The notes beneath the pieces were generated by a model that was given only the letters and a program-made list of their open reading frames with translations, had not been told where the DNA came from and did not search any database. From positions 183,069,102 to 183,133,101 of the forward strand of contig BTPG01000001.1 of assembly GCA_036245525.1 (NCBI GenBank): DNA of 64,000 bases. The letters run 5' to 3'. How positions within the stretch are numbered: the first letter of the stretch is position 1; every line of letters starts with the position of its first letter. Positions 32,664 through 41,365 of this stretch are shown in pieces. The position numbers and the translations under genes were made by a program. The DNA comes from Semisulcospira habei (taxonomy: Eukaryota; Mollusca; Gastropoda; Semisulcospiridae).

Positions 32664-33947
32664 TTAATATATGTGTCCACTTAGTCTACACTCTTGTATA
32701 TTGAGTTGTGCGTCATAAATTAGATACAAATATATGTTAATGGCTGCAGCAGTTTCAACCTTCTTTTGTATCTGAATTGTTATTCCGTCACTACCGTTCT
32801 CGACAGTTCGTCCTGACCCATGAAGGTAATCATCATCTGTACTACGAAGGTCTAGCCACAGTGCATACTTGTTTGTAAGGTATTGTCCAATCCTAACGTC
32901 ATACAGATGTAGATCTTTGCACGCAATGTTTGCTGGTTTATCTCTAATCCTTCCTCCCGCAAAATACTTTGTGGTTTCGTCATAGTGTTGATAAGGTAAC
33001 ATTCCTGAAGCGTACACTTGATTAGGGCGGCCTTCGATTGTACAGGACAAATGTGTAATCTTAGGATTGTAGAATTTTTCTGAATCTCTTTTGTATGGAC
33101 TCACCGGTTCAACAAACAACATAAGAATACCTTTCAGTGACCTGGCAGGCGTGTTCAAGTTTATGTTCCACATTGGGTCGCTTTTGTCTTTGGGTATTAA
33201 ACTATGCCTAATCACACGGTCATAATAAATTGGAAGTCTTGACTGATACTGATTTTGAATAAGTCTGGCTAATTCAGTGTGTGTGACAATTTCATATTCC
33301 AAGGAAATGTTAGAGATCTTGTATGTTGCATCTGCGGCAGATGATTTAATGACTTTGGAGTAGTCATTGAAAGTTAGTTCAAAACTTAGACGGTCATTCA
33401 GTGCTCCTTGATAATAAGGCAAATGAGCTGTGAGGATTTCAAACTCAAGTGGAATGTAAAATCTGGTTCCATATGTTTCTGCTATAATAACGTCATTGGC
33501 TGCTGACGTTGATTTATCTCCGGCATTGATTCGAAGTTTACAAACATTATCTGGCTGTATGCCTTGGTAAATACAATCCTCTCGTTCTTCTCTTGTGAGC
33601 CAAAGGTCTTTGTAACAGTAGAATACATCTGAGTCGTCAAGACTAAACACTTCCTGCCCTTCAAGTTTTACTTTAATAGTTCTAACAATTGCTCTGCCAA
33701 GATTGTCAACCAGTGTTCTGTTCACATCTGCGTCTGATGATAGTTCGATATTAAATGCTAGGCGTGCAGTGCCAGGAACAATAACGTCACTGGGACCTAG
33801 GTTTGGAAACTTGACTGTAAGTGTTTGGTTCTGGTCTATGGTACTTGGATTGTTCGTGATGACGATTGATTGTCTTATGCCCTTAACACCCAGAGGCTCA
33901 CGTAGTTTTCTGTATGGGTCTAACTTTGATCCGTAAGACTGTGTCAT
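32664..33947 (-). CDS. Major capsid protein (presumed double jelly-roll)
   Basis: Start chosen at 33947 (MTQSYGSKLDPYR, context AATAAAAATG), giving 427 aa; five codons longer is possible. Beta-rich throughout with no enzyme motif. Conserved blocks include LREPLGVKGIRQSI, TARLAFNIEL, PYYQGALNDRLSFELTF and, near the C-terminus, LWLDLRSTDDDYLHGSG. From memory this family is annotated in many invertebrate genomes as F54H12.2-like and corresponds to the Polinton capsid. The double jelly-roll fold is inferred from size, position next to the ATPase and family knowledge, not seen directly. Its divergent neighbour begins 41 bp away. Confidence 0.82.
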   Translation of the reverse strand: MTQSYGSKLDPYRKLREPLGVKGIRQSIVITNNPSTIDQNQTLTVKFPNLGPSDVIVPGTARLAFNIELSSDADVNRTLVDNLGRAIVRTIKVKLEGQEVFSLDDSDVFYCYKDLWLTREEREDCIYQGIQPDNVCKLRINAGDKSTSAANDVIIAETYGTRFYIPLEFEILTAHLPYYQGALNDRLSFELTFNDYSKVIKSSAADATYKISNISLEYEIVTHTELARLIQNQYQSRLPIYYDRVIRHSLIPKDKSDPMWNINLNTPARSLKGILMLFVEPVSPYKRDSEKFYNPKITHLSCTIEGRPNQVYASGMLPYQHYDETTKYFAGGRIRDKPANIACKDLHLYDVRIGQYLTNKYALWLDLRSTDDDYLHGSGRTVENGSDGITIQIQKKVETAAAINIYLYLIYDAQLNIQECRLSGHIY

Positions 33948-33987
33948 TTTTATTATGCACAATAAAAAATAATAAATTAATAAAACA

Positions 33988-35043
33988 ATGGCAGCGGGAG
34001 GATTTAATCATGAAGATTTTGAAATGGATGACATGCATGTCTCAGATACCAGTATCACAGATATGACTGGAATGGTAACTAGTTCTAGTATGCATCACGA
34101 ACTGCTAAAAGACAAAGTAAACTCATTTTATGACAGTGTTGGAGCGCGCCCAGATGTCTTGGATCCTAACCAGTTTGAATACGAAAAAGGACATTTATTT
34201 ATAAATACAGACAGAGGGAAAATATATCTAACACATAAAAATAATCCTTCTAAGTTTAGAGCTTTAAGTACAATTAAAGGTGAAGTCGGTGGTAATTCTG
34301 GGTTGGCAAGGTATCTTGGAATTGGAGGGTCTCCTGTCACGCCAAGACTGGTTAGTGTTCTTCACGACACGCAATTAAAATTACCAACAGGGCAAGAGAT
34401 TGAAATGGCACCAGTAACAAGCCTACCAGAAATAGCAAACACAGTGATACAAGAAACTTCATTTACTGAAGGACAAATAAATGACGCTTTGAAAACAATA
34501 GATGATCCACCTTTGTCAATGCGGGAGATTATAGGGTTGGATAAATCACTGCAGACAATAAGAGGTGAGATGGTAAATAATGTTGCCAAACTGGGAGAGC
34601 TTGATAAACACATAGAACGTGAAAAAGAGAAACTGGCTACTGCAGACAATGGAAATCTTGACACAGAAATGAAAGAAAGAATACAACACAGATTAAATGA
34701 TTTGCAGATAGAAAGATCTGGACGGTTAGAAGTGATTAGTATTGCAAGAGGAAAACTGAAAACCCAAGTTAACAGAATTAGAGAAACTATTCAGAAAATA
34801 CTTCACGAAGACACTACTCTGGCTGAGAGACTAAAAACACTTTTCCGAGAGCAGGGTATCACAATTGCTAGTTTAATTACAGCTCTGGGATTTATTATCA
34901 GTACTGTAGTGCTGGCTGTCTCCGGTGCTGGTGGTGGTGCACCACCAACCCCGGGTCCCCCGACTCCAACAGACCCAAAAGATTTACAGACGTGGGTAAA
35001 GAAACAGTTGTCTCACATATCAGACCTGCTTAATTGGCTGTGA
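33988..35043 (+). CDS. Coiled-coil protein with membrane segment, C-terminus apparently truncated
   Basis: 351 aa. An acidic N-terminus (EDFEMDDMHVSD) precedes a compact region (50-130). A long charged coiled coil spans about 175-285, and a hydrophobic segment lies at about 290-312 (ITIASLITALGFIISTVVLAV), followed by Gly/Pro-rich sequence. The frame ends at TGA 35041-35043. The next 160 bp encode, in another frame, a further hydrophobic tail (35049-35204), so a one-base shift and an internal stop have probably removed the natural C-terminus. Role unknown; a membrane-associated particle protein is likely (inference). Confidence 0.82.
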   Translation: MAAGGFNHEDFEMDDMHVSDTSITDMTGMVTSSSMHHELLKDKVNSFYDSVGARPDVLDPNQFEYEKGHLFINTDRGKIYLTHKNNPSKFRALSTIKGEVGGNSGLARYLGIGGSPVTPRLVSVLHDTQLKLPTGQEIEMAPVTSLPEIANTVIQETSFTEGQINDALKTIDDPPLSMREIIGLDKSLQTIRGEMVNNVAKLGELDKHIEREKEKLATADNGNLDTEMKERIQHRLNDLQIERSGRLEVISIARGKLKTQVNRIRETIQKILHEDTTLAERLKTLFREQGITIASLITALGFIISTVVLAVSGAGGGAPPTPGPPTPTDPKDLQTWVKKQLSHISDLLNWL

Positions 35044-35204
35044 AAGCAATGGACGCTTTGCCTGGCATAATTGGCACTGTTGTCAGTTAGCTGATTAGTA
35101 CAGTGGCAAAGGCAGTAGGGTTTATGGCAGAGCATGTGTGGGTATTTTTGGTGACAGTAGGAGGGTTGATGGTGGGTTATTTAATGAAACAGATAAAGAA
35201 GTAA
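35044..35204 (+). pseudogene. Detached C-terminal tail of the coiled-coil gene
   Basis: In the frame one base away from the 351-aa protein, the sequence reads VKAMDALPGIIGTVVS, a TAG at 35088-35090, then STVAKAVGFMAEHVWVF and a further hydrophobic stretch ending KQIKK with stop at 35202-35204. The strongly amphipathic/hydrophobic character argues that this was the C-terminal membrane part. It overlaps the 3' end of the opposing 416-aa gene. Confidence 0.7.
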
Positions 35205-36431
35205 TACCCCTAATCCTGTTAGACCTATTACCAATGCAGTTCTCTCTGACTCATGTGTGTCAGGGGTTGGTGTTGACTGTACTGGTTGTATGAGTGCCGG
35301 GGTCGGGGCCGGGGGCGGGGCCGGGGGTGTTACCGTCTGTAATGATTTTAATGACTGTACGTGTGTGGTTGTGGCCCCCAAGTTTACAGATTGATTGAGA
35401 CCGAGTTTTTGACCAACACCTGCAACAATGATTTCATTATTATAATTTGTTATTGTTCCCATTTGGAGTTGAAGATCAGATGGTAACATGTATAACCCAA
35501 TGCCAACTACAAAGTCAACTTTTGATCTGGCATATCTAAGTACGTCTTGATAGTGTTGTATGCTTGATGGTAAATCTACTACTGAATTAATTGAGTCTTC
35601 AAGATTTGCAAGAAACTGTTTTTGTGCTTCAAATTTACCACTTCCATTCAAAATGTTTGATTTTGTTAGTGATTGTGCTCCTAGTATACACCAGACATAT
35701 GTTCTGATAGACTCATTGACGCGCTCGACTCCTGCTTGAGTAAACCCGTCACTTTTGTCTAAAATAAATGTGGTCCAGGCATTAGTCTGCTTCTGCTCTA
35801 TTGATCCTAACCAGACTTGTGATTTTGATGAGAATGAAGTGTACCCAGGGTAGTAATCTTGTGGGTATTGTCTGTGACTCATAGCATAATATAATGTACC
35901 CATACCATTGTGATCATCAAGTTTTTGTGTAAAGTCATACCTGGGGCTTATGTTAAACTCATTACAGATGCGTTCAAATGCTTTCATATCCATGGGGTTG
36001 TTATACCTGTTGAAACTGGATTCAGTGGGTAGTGGTGTATGAAGTTCTGACAGTATACGTCTAAGCTGGTAATAAGTGTGAAAACGAAACACAGACTTAA
36101 TCAGTTTGTTTGAGTGATTCAAATGGTCTGTAAATGAAACACCACAGCCTGTAGTAGAACACAGAATAGCAAAATTGAGTTGGTTTTGAAACATCTGTAG
36201 TGGACTTGAAGACCACTTTCTTGCAGTAGAGTCATCTGTTATTGGAGGGTTTATGTAATGGTCAAACGGATTTGGTACTTTGACTTGGAATAGATCTTGT
36301 TCTGATACAGCAATATCAAGTTGATTTAATTGAATTATTTTCTGTTCATAAGTAGGTGCAACATTATATTTGGCATTCACATTGAATTGAAATGCGTTTG
36401 TAGTGGTGATGGTTGGTGATTTAAATTCCAT
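35181..36431 (-). CDS. 416-aa protein with C-terminal membrane anchor
   Basis: Starts MEFKSPTITTTNAFQFNV. The body (about 1-355) is soluble, with aromatic-rich conserved-looking stretches (HRQYPQDYYPGYTSF, TYVWCILGAQSLTKSN). A Pro-rich linker (TPPAPPPAPTPAL) is followed by a C-terminal hydrophobic helix at about 397-415 (VIGLTGLGVLLLYLF). This looks like a tail-anchored membrane or spike-type protein; function unknown. It diverges from the neighbouring 236-aa gene with only 24 bp between starts, so both share a promoter region. Confidence 0.8.
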   Translation of the reverse strand: MEFKSPTITTTNAFQFNVNAKYNVAPTYEQKIIQLNQLDIAVSEQDLFQVKVPNPFDHYINPPITDDSTARKWSSSPLQMFQNQLNFAILCSTTGCGVSFTDHLNHSNKLIKSVFRFHTYYQLRRILSELHTPLPTESSFNRYNNPMDMKAFERICNEFNISPRYDFTQKLDDHNGMGTLYYAMSHRQYPQDYYPGYTSFSSKSQVWLGSIEQKQTNAWTTFILDKSDGFTQAGVERVNESIRTYVWCILGAQSLTKSNILNGSGKFEAQKQFLANLEDSINSVVDLPSSIQHYQDVLRYARSKVDFVVGIGLYMLPSDLQLQMGTITNYNNEIIVAGVGQKLGLNQSVNLGATTTHVQSLKSLQTVTPPAPPPAPTPALIQPVQSTPTPDTHESERTALVIGLTGLGVLLLYLFH

Positions 36432-36455
36432 CCTTTTTTATATGAGATAATAAAA

Positions 36456-37166
36456 ATGTTTATTACCTTAACAAATCTTGACACAAGCAAACCAGTGTGG
36501 TTAACTAATGGGATTGATAATCGTGATGGTAGCAAGGCTGCAGCTATCCATGAATTGTTCTACACAGTAAAATGGTTTAATGTTGAGGATGATATATATA
36601 ATAAAGTAAATTTAGATGGTAAGACTGAAGCTTTACCACCCGGGTATTATGACTTTTGTACTATAGCTGAATGGTTTCAAAGTAAATTTAAAATTAAAGC
36701 AACTTTAAATCCAGCTAACCTACTTGTTACATTAGAATTTCCCACACAAAATTGGTTAAGGATCTCAGATAGATTTGCATATTTACTTGGATTTTATATT
36801 GACGAAGATTGGTATAGATCAGATGATTTAGGTGAAGCTATGACCGGTATTATAACAATGAAGACAAAAAAACTTAAAATAACTGGAAAACGTCCTGTCA
36901 ATTTGTCAGTACACACAGTGCTAAATGTTTATTTGAAAGAACTAAACACATCTGAGAATGTTCACAATGGAAAGCCTTCAACTTTGTTGAGATGTTTACC
37001 AACTGGAACTGCTCCGTATTGCGAAAGTGTAGTTGTTAGATTTCCTAATTTGCAGTTTAAGAAATTAGGTTCTAGTTTCTTTGAGTCACTGAGTATATCT
37101 GTAACTAATCAGGATGACAAACCAGTTCTTATGCATGATTTTAGTGTTGTGTTGGAAATTAAATAA
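36456..37166 (+). CDS. Presumed minor capsid (penton-like, single jelly-roll) protein
   Basis: 236 aa, start in AATAAAAATG. Beta-rich with conserved features of the Polinton penton group: GYYDFCTIAEWFQSKF in the N-terminal half, then a RISDRFAYLLGF block (the LLGF signature), then beta strands to the end (VLMHDFSVVLEIK). No membrane segment. The call rests on size, the LLGF block and its company with capsid and ATPase genes; the fold itself cannot be verified by eye. Confidence 0.72.
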   Translation: MFITLTNLDTSKPVWLTNGIDNRDGSKAAAIHELFYTVKWFNVEDDIYNKVNLDGKTEALPPGYYDFCTIAEWFQSKFKIKATLNPANLLVTLEFPTQNWLRISDRFAYLLGFYIDEDWYRSDDLGEAMTGIITMKTKKLKITGKRPVNLSVHTVLNVYLKELNTSENVHNGKPSTLLRCLPTGTAPYCESVVVRFPNLQFKKLGSSFFESLSISVTNQDDKPVLMHDFSVVLEIK

Positions 37167-37187
37167 TTTTATTTTTGTTTATAAAAA

Positions 37188-38063
37188 ATGAGTGGTGGTC
37201 CAAAGTCGAGAATCATACCAGTTGCATGTCCAGTAACAGAATTGAAAGATTTGGCAGACGTCCAGGATTTTGAGAAGGAGGGGGATGTTGGAGAAATATA
37301 TGGTTTTGAACTTGATTCAAATGGCATGTACAAGAGGAAAGTAATTGTTGACATGAAAGACGGTGAAAAACAGATTCCTAAACTTGGTCAGCTACGTGAT
37401 GTTACTGTACCTACTCCACCTGTAAATAATTCGCCCTACAACTTAATACATGTGGGAAATAAGTGGGTGGTTTCACCTGTGCCTGTTCCACCACCCACAA
37501 TTGACTGGGACATAAAGTTGGAATTTATTAGTCCTTATGTATACACTGATGATGAAGGCGCCTTAGTGTTTAGGAAGGTTGTTAACTCGGGGCCGCTTAT
37601 TGTAAGTCTTGTTCCAAGCTTTGCCCCAGACAACAATAGCAGAGAAAAACTGAAAGTTGAAAATTATGAGAGACGGCGGTATCTTCTTACAACTAGAAAG
37701 GGTAGATCAGATACTTCTGTTGTGTTTATGCCAGCAAGCTTAGTCGTGGCTAGAGAAGCGACAATAGTATTTGAAATTATCATGAAATCAGTAACTACTG
37801 CTAAAGAGGCTCAAATTGCACAGGGAATTAAACTTACATGGGACGAAACAGTAACAGAATCATCAAAGGTCTTTATTGCTATTACAAAAAATAATGATGT
37901 TATTAATGTTTCGAGCAGTGTTCCAGCTGTCAAGGTGGTGGTTGATAAAACAACTGTTGTTCGTCTAACTTACATAAACCTTGAACACATTGATCTTGTT
38001 GCATTTTATTATGCCAGCAAATTGTATACTTTTGAAGAGTTGCAAAATGTAATTGCCGATTAA
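37188..38063 (+). CDS. 291-aa Polinton protein, function unknown
   Basis: Starts MSGGPKSRIIPV in the ATAAAAAATG context, 21 bp after the minor capsid gene. Residues about 1-110 contain a Pro-rich linker (VPVPPPTIDW). The remaining two-thirds alternate short hydrophobic and charged strands (EATIVFEIIMKS, KVFIAITKNNDVINV), suggesting beta structure. Could be a fibre-like or accessory capsid protein (inference). No recognised motif. Confidence 0.75.
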   Translation: MSGGPKSRIIPVACPVTELKDLADVQDFEKEGDVGEIYGFELDSNGMYKRKVIVDMKDGEKQIPKLGQLRDVTVPTPPVNNSPYNLIHVGNKWVVSPVPVPPPTIDWDIKLEFISPYVYTDDEGALVFRKVVNSGPLIVSLVPSFAPDNNSREKLKVENYERRRYLLTTRKGRSDTSVVFMPASLVVAREATIVFEIIMKSVTTAKEAQIAQGIKLTWDETVTESSKVFIAITKNNDVINVSSSVPAVKVVVDKTTVVRLTYINLEHIDLVAFYYASKLYTFEELQNVIAD

Positions 38064-38093
38064 ATAAAAAAAAAATATTTGTCAATAAAAAAA

Positions 38094-38780
38094 ATGGTAA
38101 ACTTTTATCCGCAACTACCAACGCTTGATCCGACTGAAACAAATGTGATGACTAAAACAACGCTTGCGCCTGATCCACATATGCCAATTGCTTCAGATAA
38201 AACATTACAGGCAGATGCATTCAGATTAAATAATATTACAGAAGCTTTGAAATATTTGGAAAGTGAAGAGGCTAAGTACTCACGGTGCAAAAGGAGGTAT
38301 AAGTCAGTATTTAATTCTGTTCAAAACACTTCTATGGCTATTGGTGCAGTTTCAGCTTCATGTTCTGTAGGGGGTATCGTTCTGTTCGCCACAGGAATTG
38401 GGAGTTTGGCTGGAATAGCAGTTGAGGCTGTTAGCGTTGCTACATGCCTGGCTTGTTTTGGTTTGGAGGCCTTGAACAAGAGGTTTCACACAAAATTACA
38501 GAAACATGAAGCATTGAGTACACTTGCTGGTGCAAAGCTGAGCAGTATGAAACTTATTATCAGTAAGGCATTGAACGATAATTTTATTGATGACGAGGAA
38601 TTTAAGAGAGTCCAGGATGATTTAAATAATTACAAAAAACAGAAATCTGAAATACAAAATAAAATGCGTAGTCAATCTCCAGTGAATGTTGAAGAACTTA
38701 AGGCCAGTTTTTTAGCAGAGGGAAAAAGGATAGGGGTACAGGAAACCACAGAAAAACTACACAATCTTTTAAACAAATAA
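38094..38780 (+). CDS. 228-aa protein with central hydrophobic hairpin
   Basis: The ATG at 38094 (MVNFYPQLPTLD) follows a run of A and is the likely start; an in-frame TTG at 38079 is not needed. Residues about 80-125 form two hydrophobic stretches (VSASCSVGGIVLFATGIG and AVEAVSVATCLACFGL), flanked by charged helices. The C-terminal half is coiled and lysine-rich. A canonical slippery heptamer T TTT TTA lies in the zero frame at 38708-38714, and the -1 frame beyond it stays open to 38902. Possibly a membrane-active structural protein (inference). Confidence 0.78.
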   Translation: MVNFYPQLPTLDPTETNVMTKTTLAPDPHMPIASDKTLQADAFRLNNITEALKYLESEEAKYSRCKRRYKSVFNSVQNTSMAIGAVSASCSVGGIVLFATGIGSLAGIAVEAVSVATCLACFGLEALNKRFHTKLQKHEALSTLAGAKLSSMKLIISKALNDNFIDDEEFKRVQDDLNNYKKQKSEIQNKMRSQSPVNVEELKASFLAEGKRIGVQETTEKLHNLLNK

Positions 38781-38782
38781 AA

Positions 38783-38902
38783 ATCAGATTTGGTAATCAA
38801 TCAATATTTTTGTCATATGCTTCGCAGAGAGATGACACGTCATTTACACCACTTGTGCCTGATTATTTAACCCCATCAGCACCACCACCTGAGTATTACT
38901 GA
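38783..38902 (+). pseudogene. Short ORF with PPPEYY end, start codon absent or read by frameshift
   Basis: After the stop of the 228-aa gene the usual AATAAAA leader is followed by ATC (38783) instead of ATG. The 39 codons beyond it look protein-like and end SAPPPEYY, which contains a PPxY motif. Either a small gene lost its start by one G-to-C change, or the segment is reached by -1 frameshifting at 38708-38714. PPxY motifs recruit WW-domain ubiquitin ligases in other viral systems (family knowledge). Confidence 0.5.
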
Positions 38903-39163
38903 GAAAAAAAAAGTTTTTTTATTGTCCTTGTATCTTGGCAAATCTGACCGAGTAAGTTGTGACTTAAGTCAAGTTGTTGTAAGAACTTATAAGAACTTAC
39001 AGTAAGTAATTAATAAGTTCTTATGATAAGTAATTAATAAGTTCTTATGATAAGTAACTTAAAGGTTACCTCTGCAGGTTCTTAAAAGTTAGTTGTAACT
39101 TGCTAGTAACGTATAAAGTTTTACTTGAGAAAATCGTGTTTCTCAGAAATCGACTCTGACAGG
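38903..39163. other. Right subterminal region of Polinton B
   Basis: Contains several near-identical short direct repeats (TAAGTTCTTATGATAAGTAA, about 39000-39060), then the terminus-linked motif ATCGTGTTTCTCAGAAATCG. No gene. Confidence 0.7.
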
Positions 39164-39331
39164 GGGGTGTGTAAAAAGTCATTAGTCTATTATAGATTGC
39201 ACTGTCAGGATTTTGGTTTGATTTGAGAGAAACGACAGTGTGGACGTTAACGACCGTAATTAGTTAATTATTGGGGTTAATTAAGACAATGGGTAATCCG
39301 AAGTCTTTGGAAAGTACTTTCTATTATCTCT
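39164..39331 (-). repeat. Right terminal inverted repeat of Polinton B
   Basis: Reverse complement of 22314-22480, ending CTTTCTATTATCTCT at 39331. Confidence 0.92.
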
Positions 39332-39337
39332 GTTATA
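39332..39337. repeat. Target-site duplication (right) of Polinton B: GTTATA
   Basis: Copy of 22308-22313 immediately outside the right terminal repeat. Confidence 0.9.
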
Positions 39338-40069
39338 CTGTGGTCTTCGAAAGTACCCTTGGGCCAAGTCTGAACATTTACAGAAGACTGTGGCTTGCTT
39401 AGTCTCAGAGAAATACCAATTGATGCATGTTTCATGACGGGCAATGGCTAAAACTAAAAACCATCTGACAGATGACCCAAAACAAAGACTCACTTCGGCC
39501 AGTTTTGCAATATCCATGCAGTCACTTGAATGGTTTGATCCCATTTTGGACTTCAGTTTTCTTTTAAGTCTTTTAAGTCCCTTCTATTTATAGAAAGGAG
39601 CTTTTAGGAAAGGTCGCAGTGGGGCAAATTTAATACTAATGATGTCAAGGCGGGCAGGCTAAACCTCTAACAATTGAAGCAACAAGATAAAAATTACGTC
39701 ATGTCTATTGCCTATGGAGTACGACCTGAACACTGATCAACTCAGGCGCACTCCAACTGTGCCACTTTGATTTACCAGGACCTTTCAATGGACATGCTAT
39801 TGAATAAATCCGTTTTTTTTCCCCCTGGATTGTGAGTCCATCTACCGGGGCCAAATCGTGCTCGCGCACTGAGGCATTATAGAACTCACTAACGCATTGG
39901 CAGATCTGTGTGACTTTTTCAATAGGAGATAATTCAACATCAGAATCAGATCAAAGACAAAAGCGAGGACAGCACTCATATAGAAGGGACTTTGTGGGTT
40001 ATGCTTTTTAAATCCCTTCTTGTTTTAATATGAATAAAACAGAGCATTAATTACTTAATTATAATTTAC
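39338..40069. other. Intergenic or intronic sequence
   Basis: No gene or recognisable repeat. This is the original flank of the Polinton insertion. Confidence 0.45.
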
Positions 40070-40235
40070 CAATGATTGCGTTGTGCAGGTTACACAGTCT
40101 GCTGAAGGCTTCTTTCCCCTTTTTCCAGTGAGGTTGTACAATATCCAGACACTGACTTGTCCTCATCAAAAAGGGCATTGTCCTCCGTACACAATCTTTA
40201 AAGTCCAAGCCTCCAACATGGGATAAGTACAGAAT
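40070..40235 (-). CDS. Candidate internal exon of an unidentified host gene
   Basis: On the minus strand a pyrimidine-rich tract ending TTTGCAG precedes an open 166-bp stretch that ends at ATTG followed by GTAAAT, a possible donor. It encodes ILYLSHVGGLDFKDCVRRTM and, further on, KGKEAFSRLCNLHNAIIG. The GG..D.KD.VRR pattern recalls the DUF4806-type domain of animal proteins, but this is a weak resemblance. Neighbouring exons were not found. A transposon-derived fragment is the alternative. Confidence 0.35.
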
Positions 40236-41365
40236 CTGCAAACACACACAGAAAAAAATAAAACGCTTTTCACAAATAAAATTTGTCCAAAAGAATCACA
40301 ATCAAAATTTACGTTTCTCTGTACTCTGTAGTTTTCCTGCATAGAGCAGAAAGCATAATACGAAACACAAAACTGCATGTAAATTATAATAAAATATTAG
40401 TTTCTTAAACCTCCAGCTACATAACTAAATTCATCAACCCAAGCAGCACACCACAAAACAAGAAAATGCAAACAATATTCAGATTTCAAATGTATAATTA
40501 CCATGTTGTTCCTGGTCGCCGCGCATTGTCTAGGACTGTGTTGAGGTCAGTCTCCACTGCACGATCTTGTAGTTGTAGTGGGAATTCCTGATTTTTCTCC
40601 TCTTCGACCAGTACGACTCATCTTTAAAATCCATCTTTTCTCAAGGAGAAGTTTAAAATTGTACTATACACGTACGTATACCTTAATCAGCAAGTGCACG
40701 TGGCGTCAGCGAAAGAAATATAGAAGAAAGAAAGCTGGAACTTGGTCTGGCAATGGAATTTGTAGCCTTGATCTGCAGTCAAATTTGGCGGAAATAATCG
40801 CAGCAGGTGCTATACCGGCATGCAATGCAGCGTCTGACAAAACATAGAATGTGGCGAATAAATGTTATATAAAAAATTTATTTAACAAAAAAAAAGTCAC
40901 GGCGTGCCAAAACTGTGGTAAAAGATTGCCGTTGTATATTTATTTTCAAGATAAATGTCGGCTAGATTTAAAATTTAATCTGTCAATGTTGCGAATTGGG
41001 CCAGACTGGCTCGCCTATCGTGTGCCAACATTTGCAGGCGAAGCAGCGCGCGGGCGCGGTACAGCCTCCGGCGGCTCGCATGATTGTTCCAGCTTGGCAC
41101 CAAGATTGATTATACCGGCGCGCGCGCGGGCTCACGCGATACTGGCGCGCGTGTTGGTTTCAGCATGGCGCTAAGCTCTCGCATACTGGCCCAATATATC
41201 GGTCATTATCCAGCAATGGACCAATATTTGCCCAAGATACTGTGCGTGCTGGGTATGTGTCAAGTAATGACTTTTGTTTTGATGAATGGCCTGTCCTCAC
41301 TGTTACTCATGTTTGATGTATGCTATTGTGTTGTTACCTAGGTTCTGTTGGTAACATGAATAGCG
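40236..41365. other. Non-coding stretch with CG-rich dispersed repeat
   Basis: 40236-40980 shows no gene. 40990-41255 has CG-rich palindromic blocks (GGCGCGCGCGCGG) and the words GCCCAATATATCGG and GACCAATATTTGCCC, ending GTGCTGGGTATGT. It is an inverted relative of the repeat at 16014-16560. Confidence 0.55.

Larger units (their letters stand above)
22314..39331 (+). mobile_element. Complete Polinton/Maverick element (element B), 17,018 bp
   Basis: Bounded by terminal inverted repeats (22314-22480 and 39164-39331), each opening AGAGATAATAG and flanked by GTTATA. Inside are an rve integrase, a protein-primed family B polymerase, an A32/FtsK-like ATPase, a presumed double-jelly-roll capsid protein and a presumed minor capsid protein, the defining Polinton set, plus eight other genes. 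The element's length and 6-bp duplication fit the group. All large genes are open; only the tail of the coiled-coil gene and one tiny ORF look damaged. It could therefore be recent and possibly competent, but no Ulp1/adenain-type protease was found. Confidence 0.93.

Noticed and set aside
40578..41341. Plus-strand frames of 85-107 codons
   Set aside because: No domain, no splice pattern, and partly inside a CG-rich dispersed repeat.
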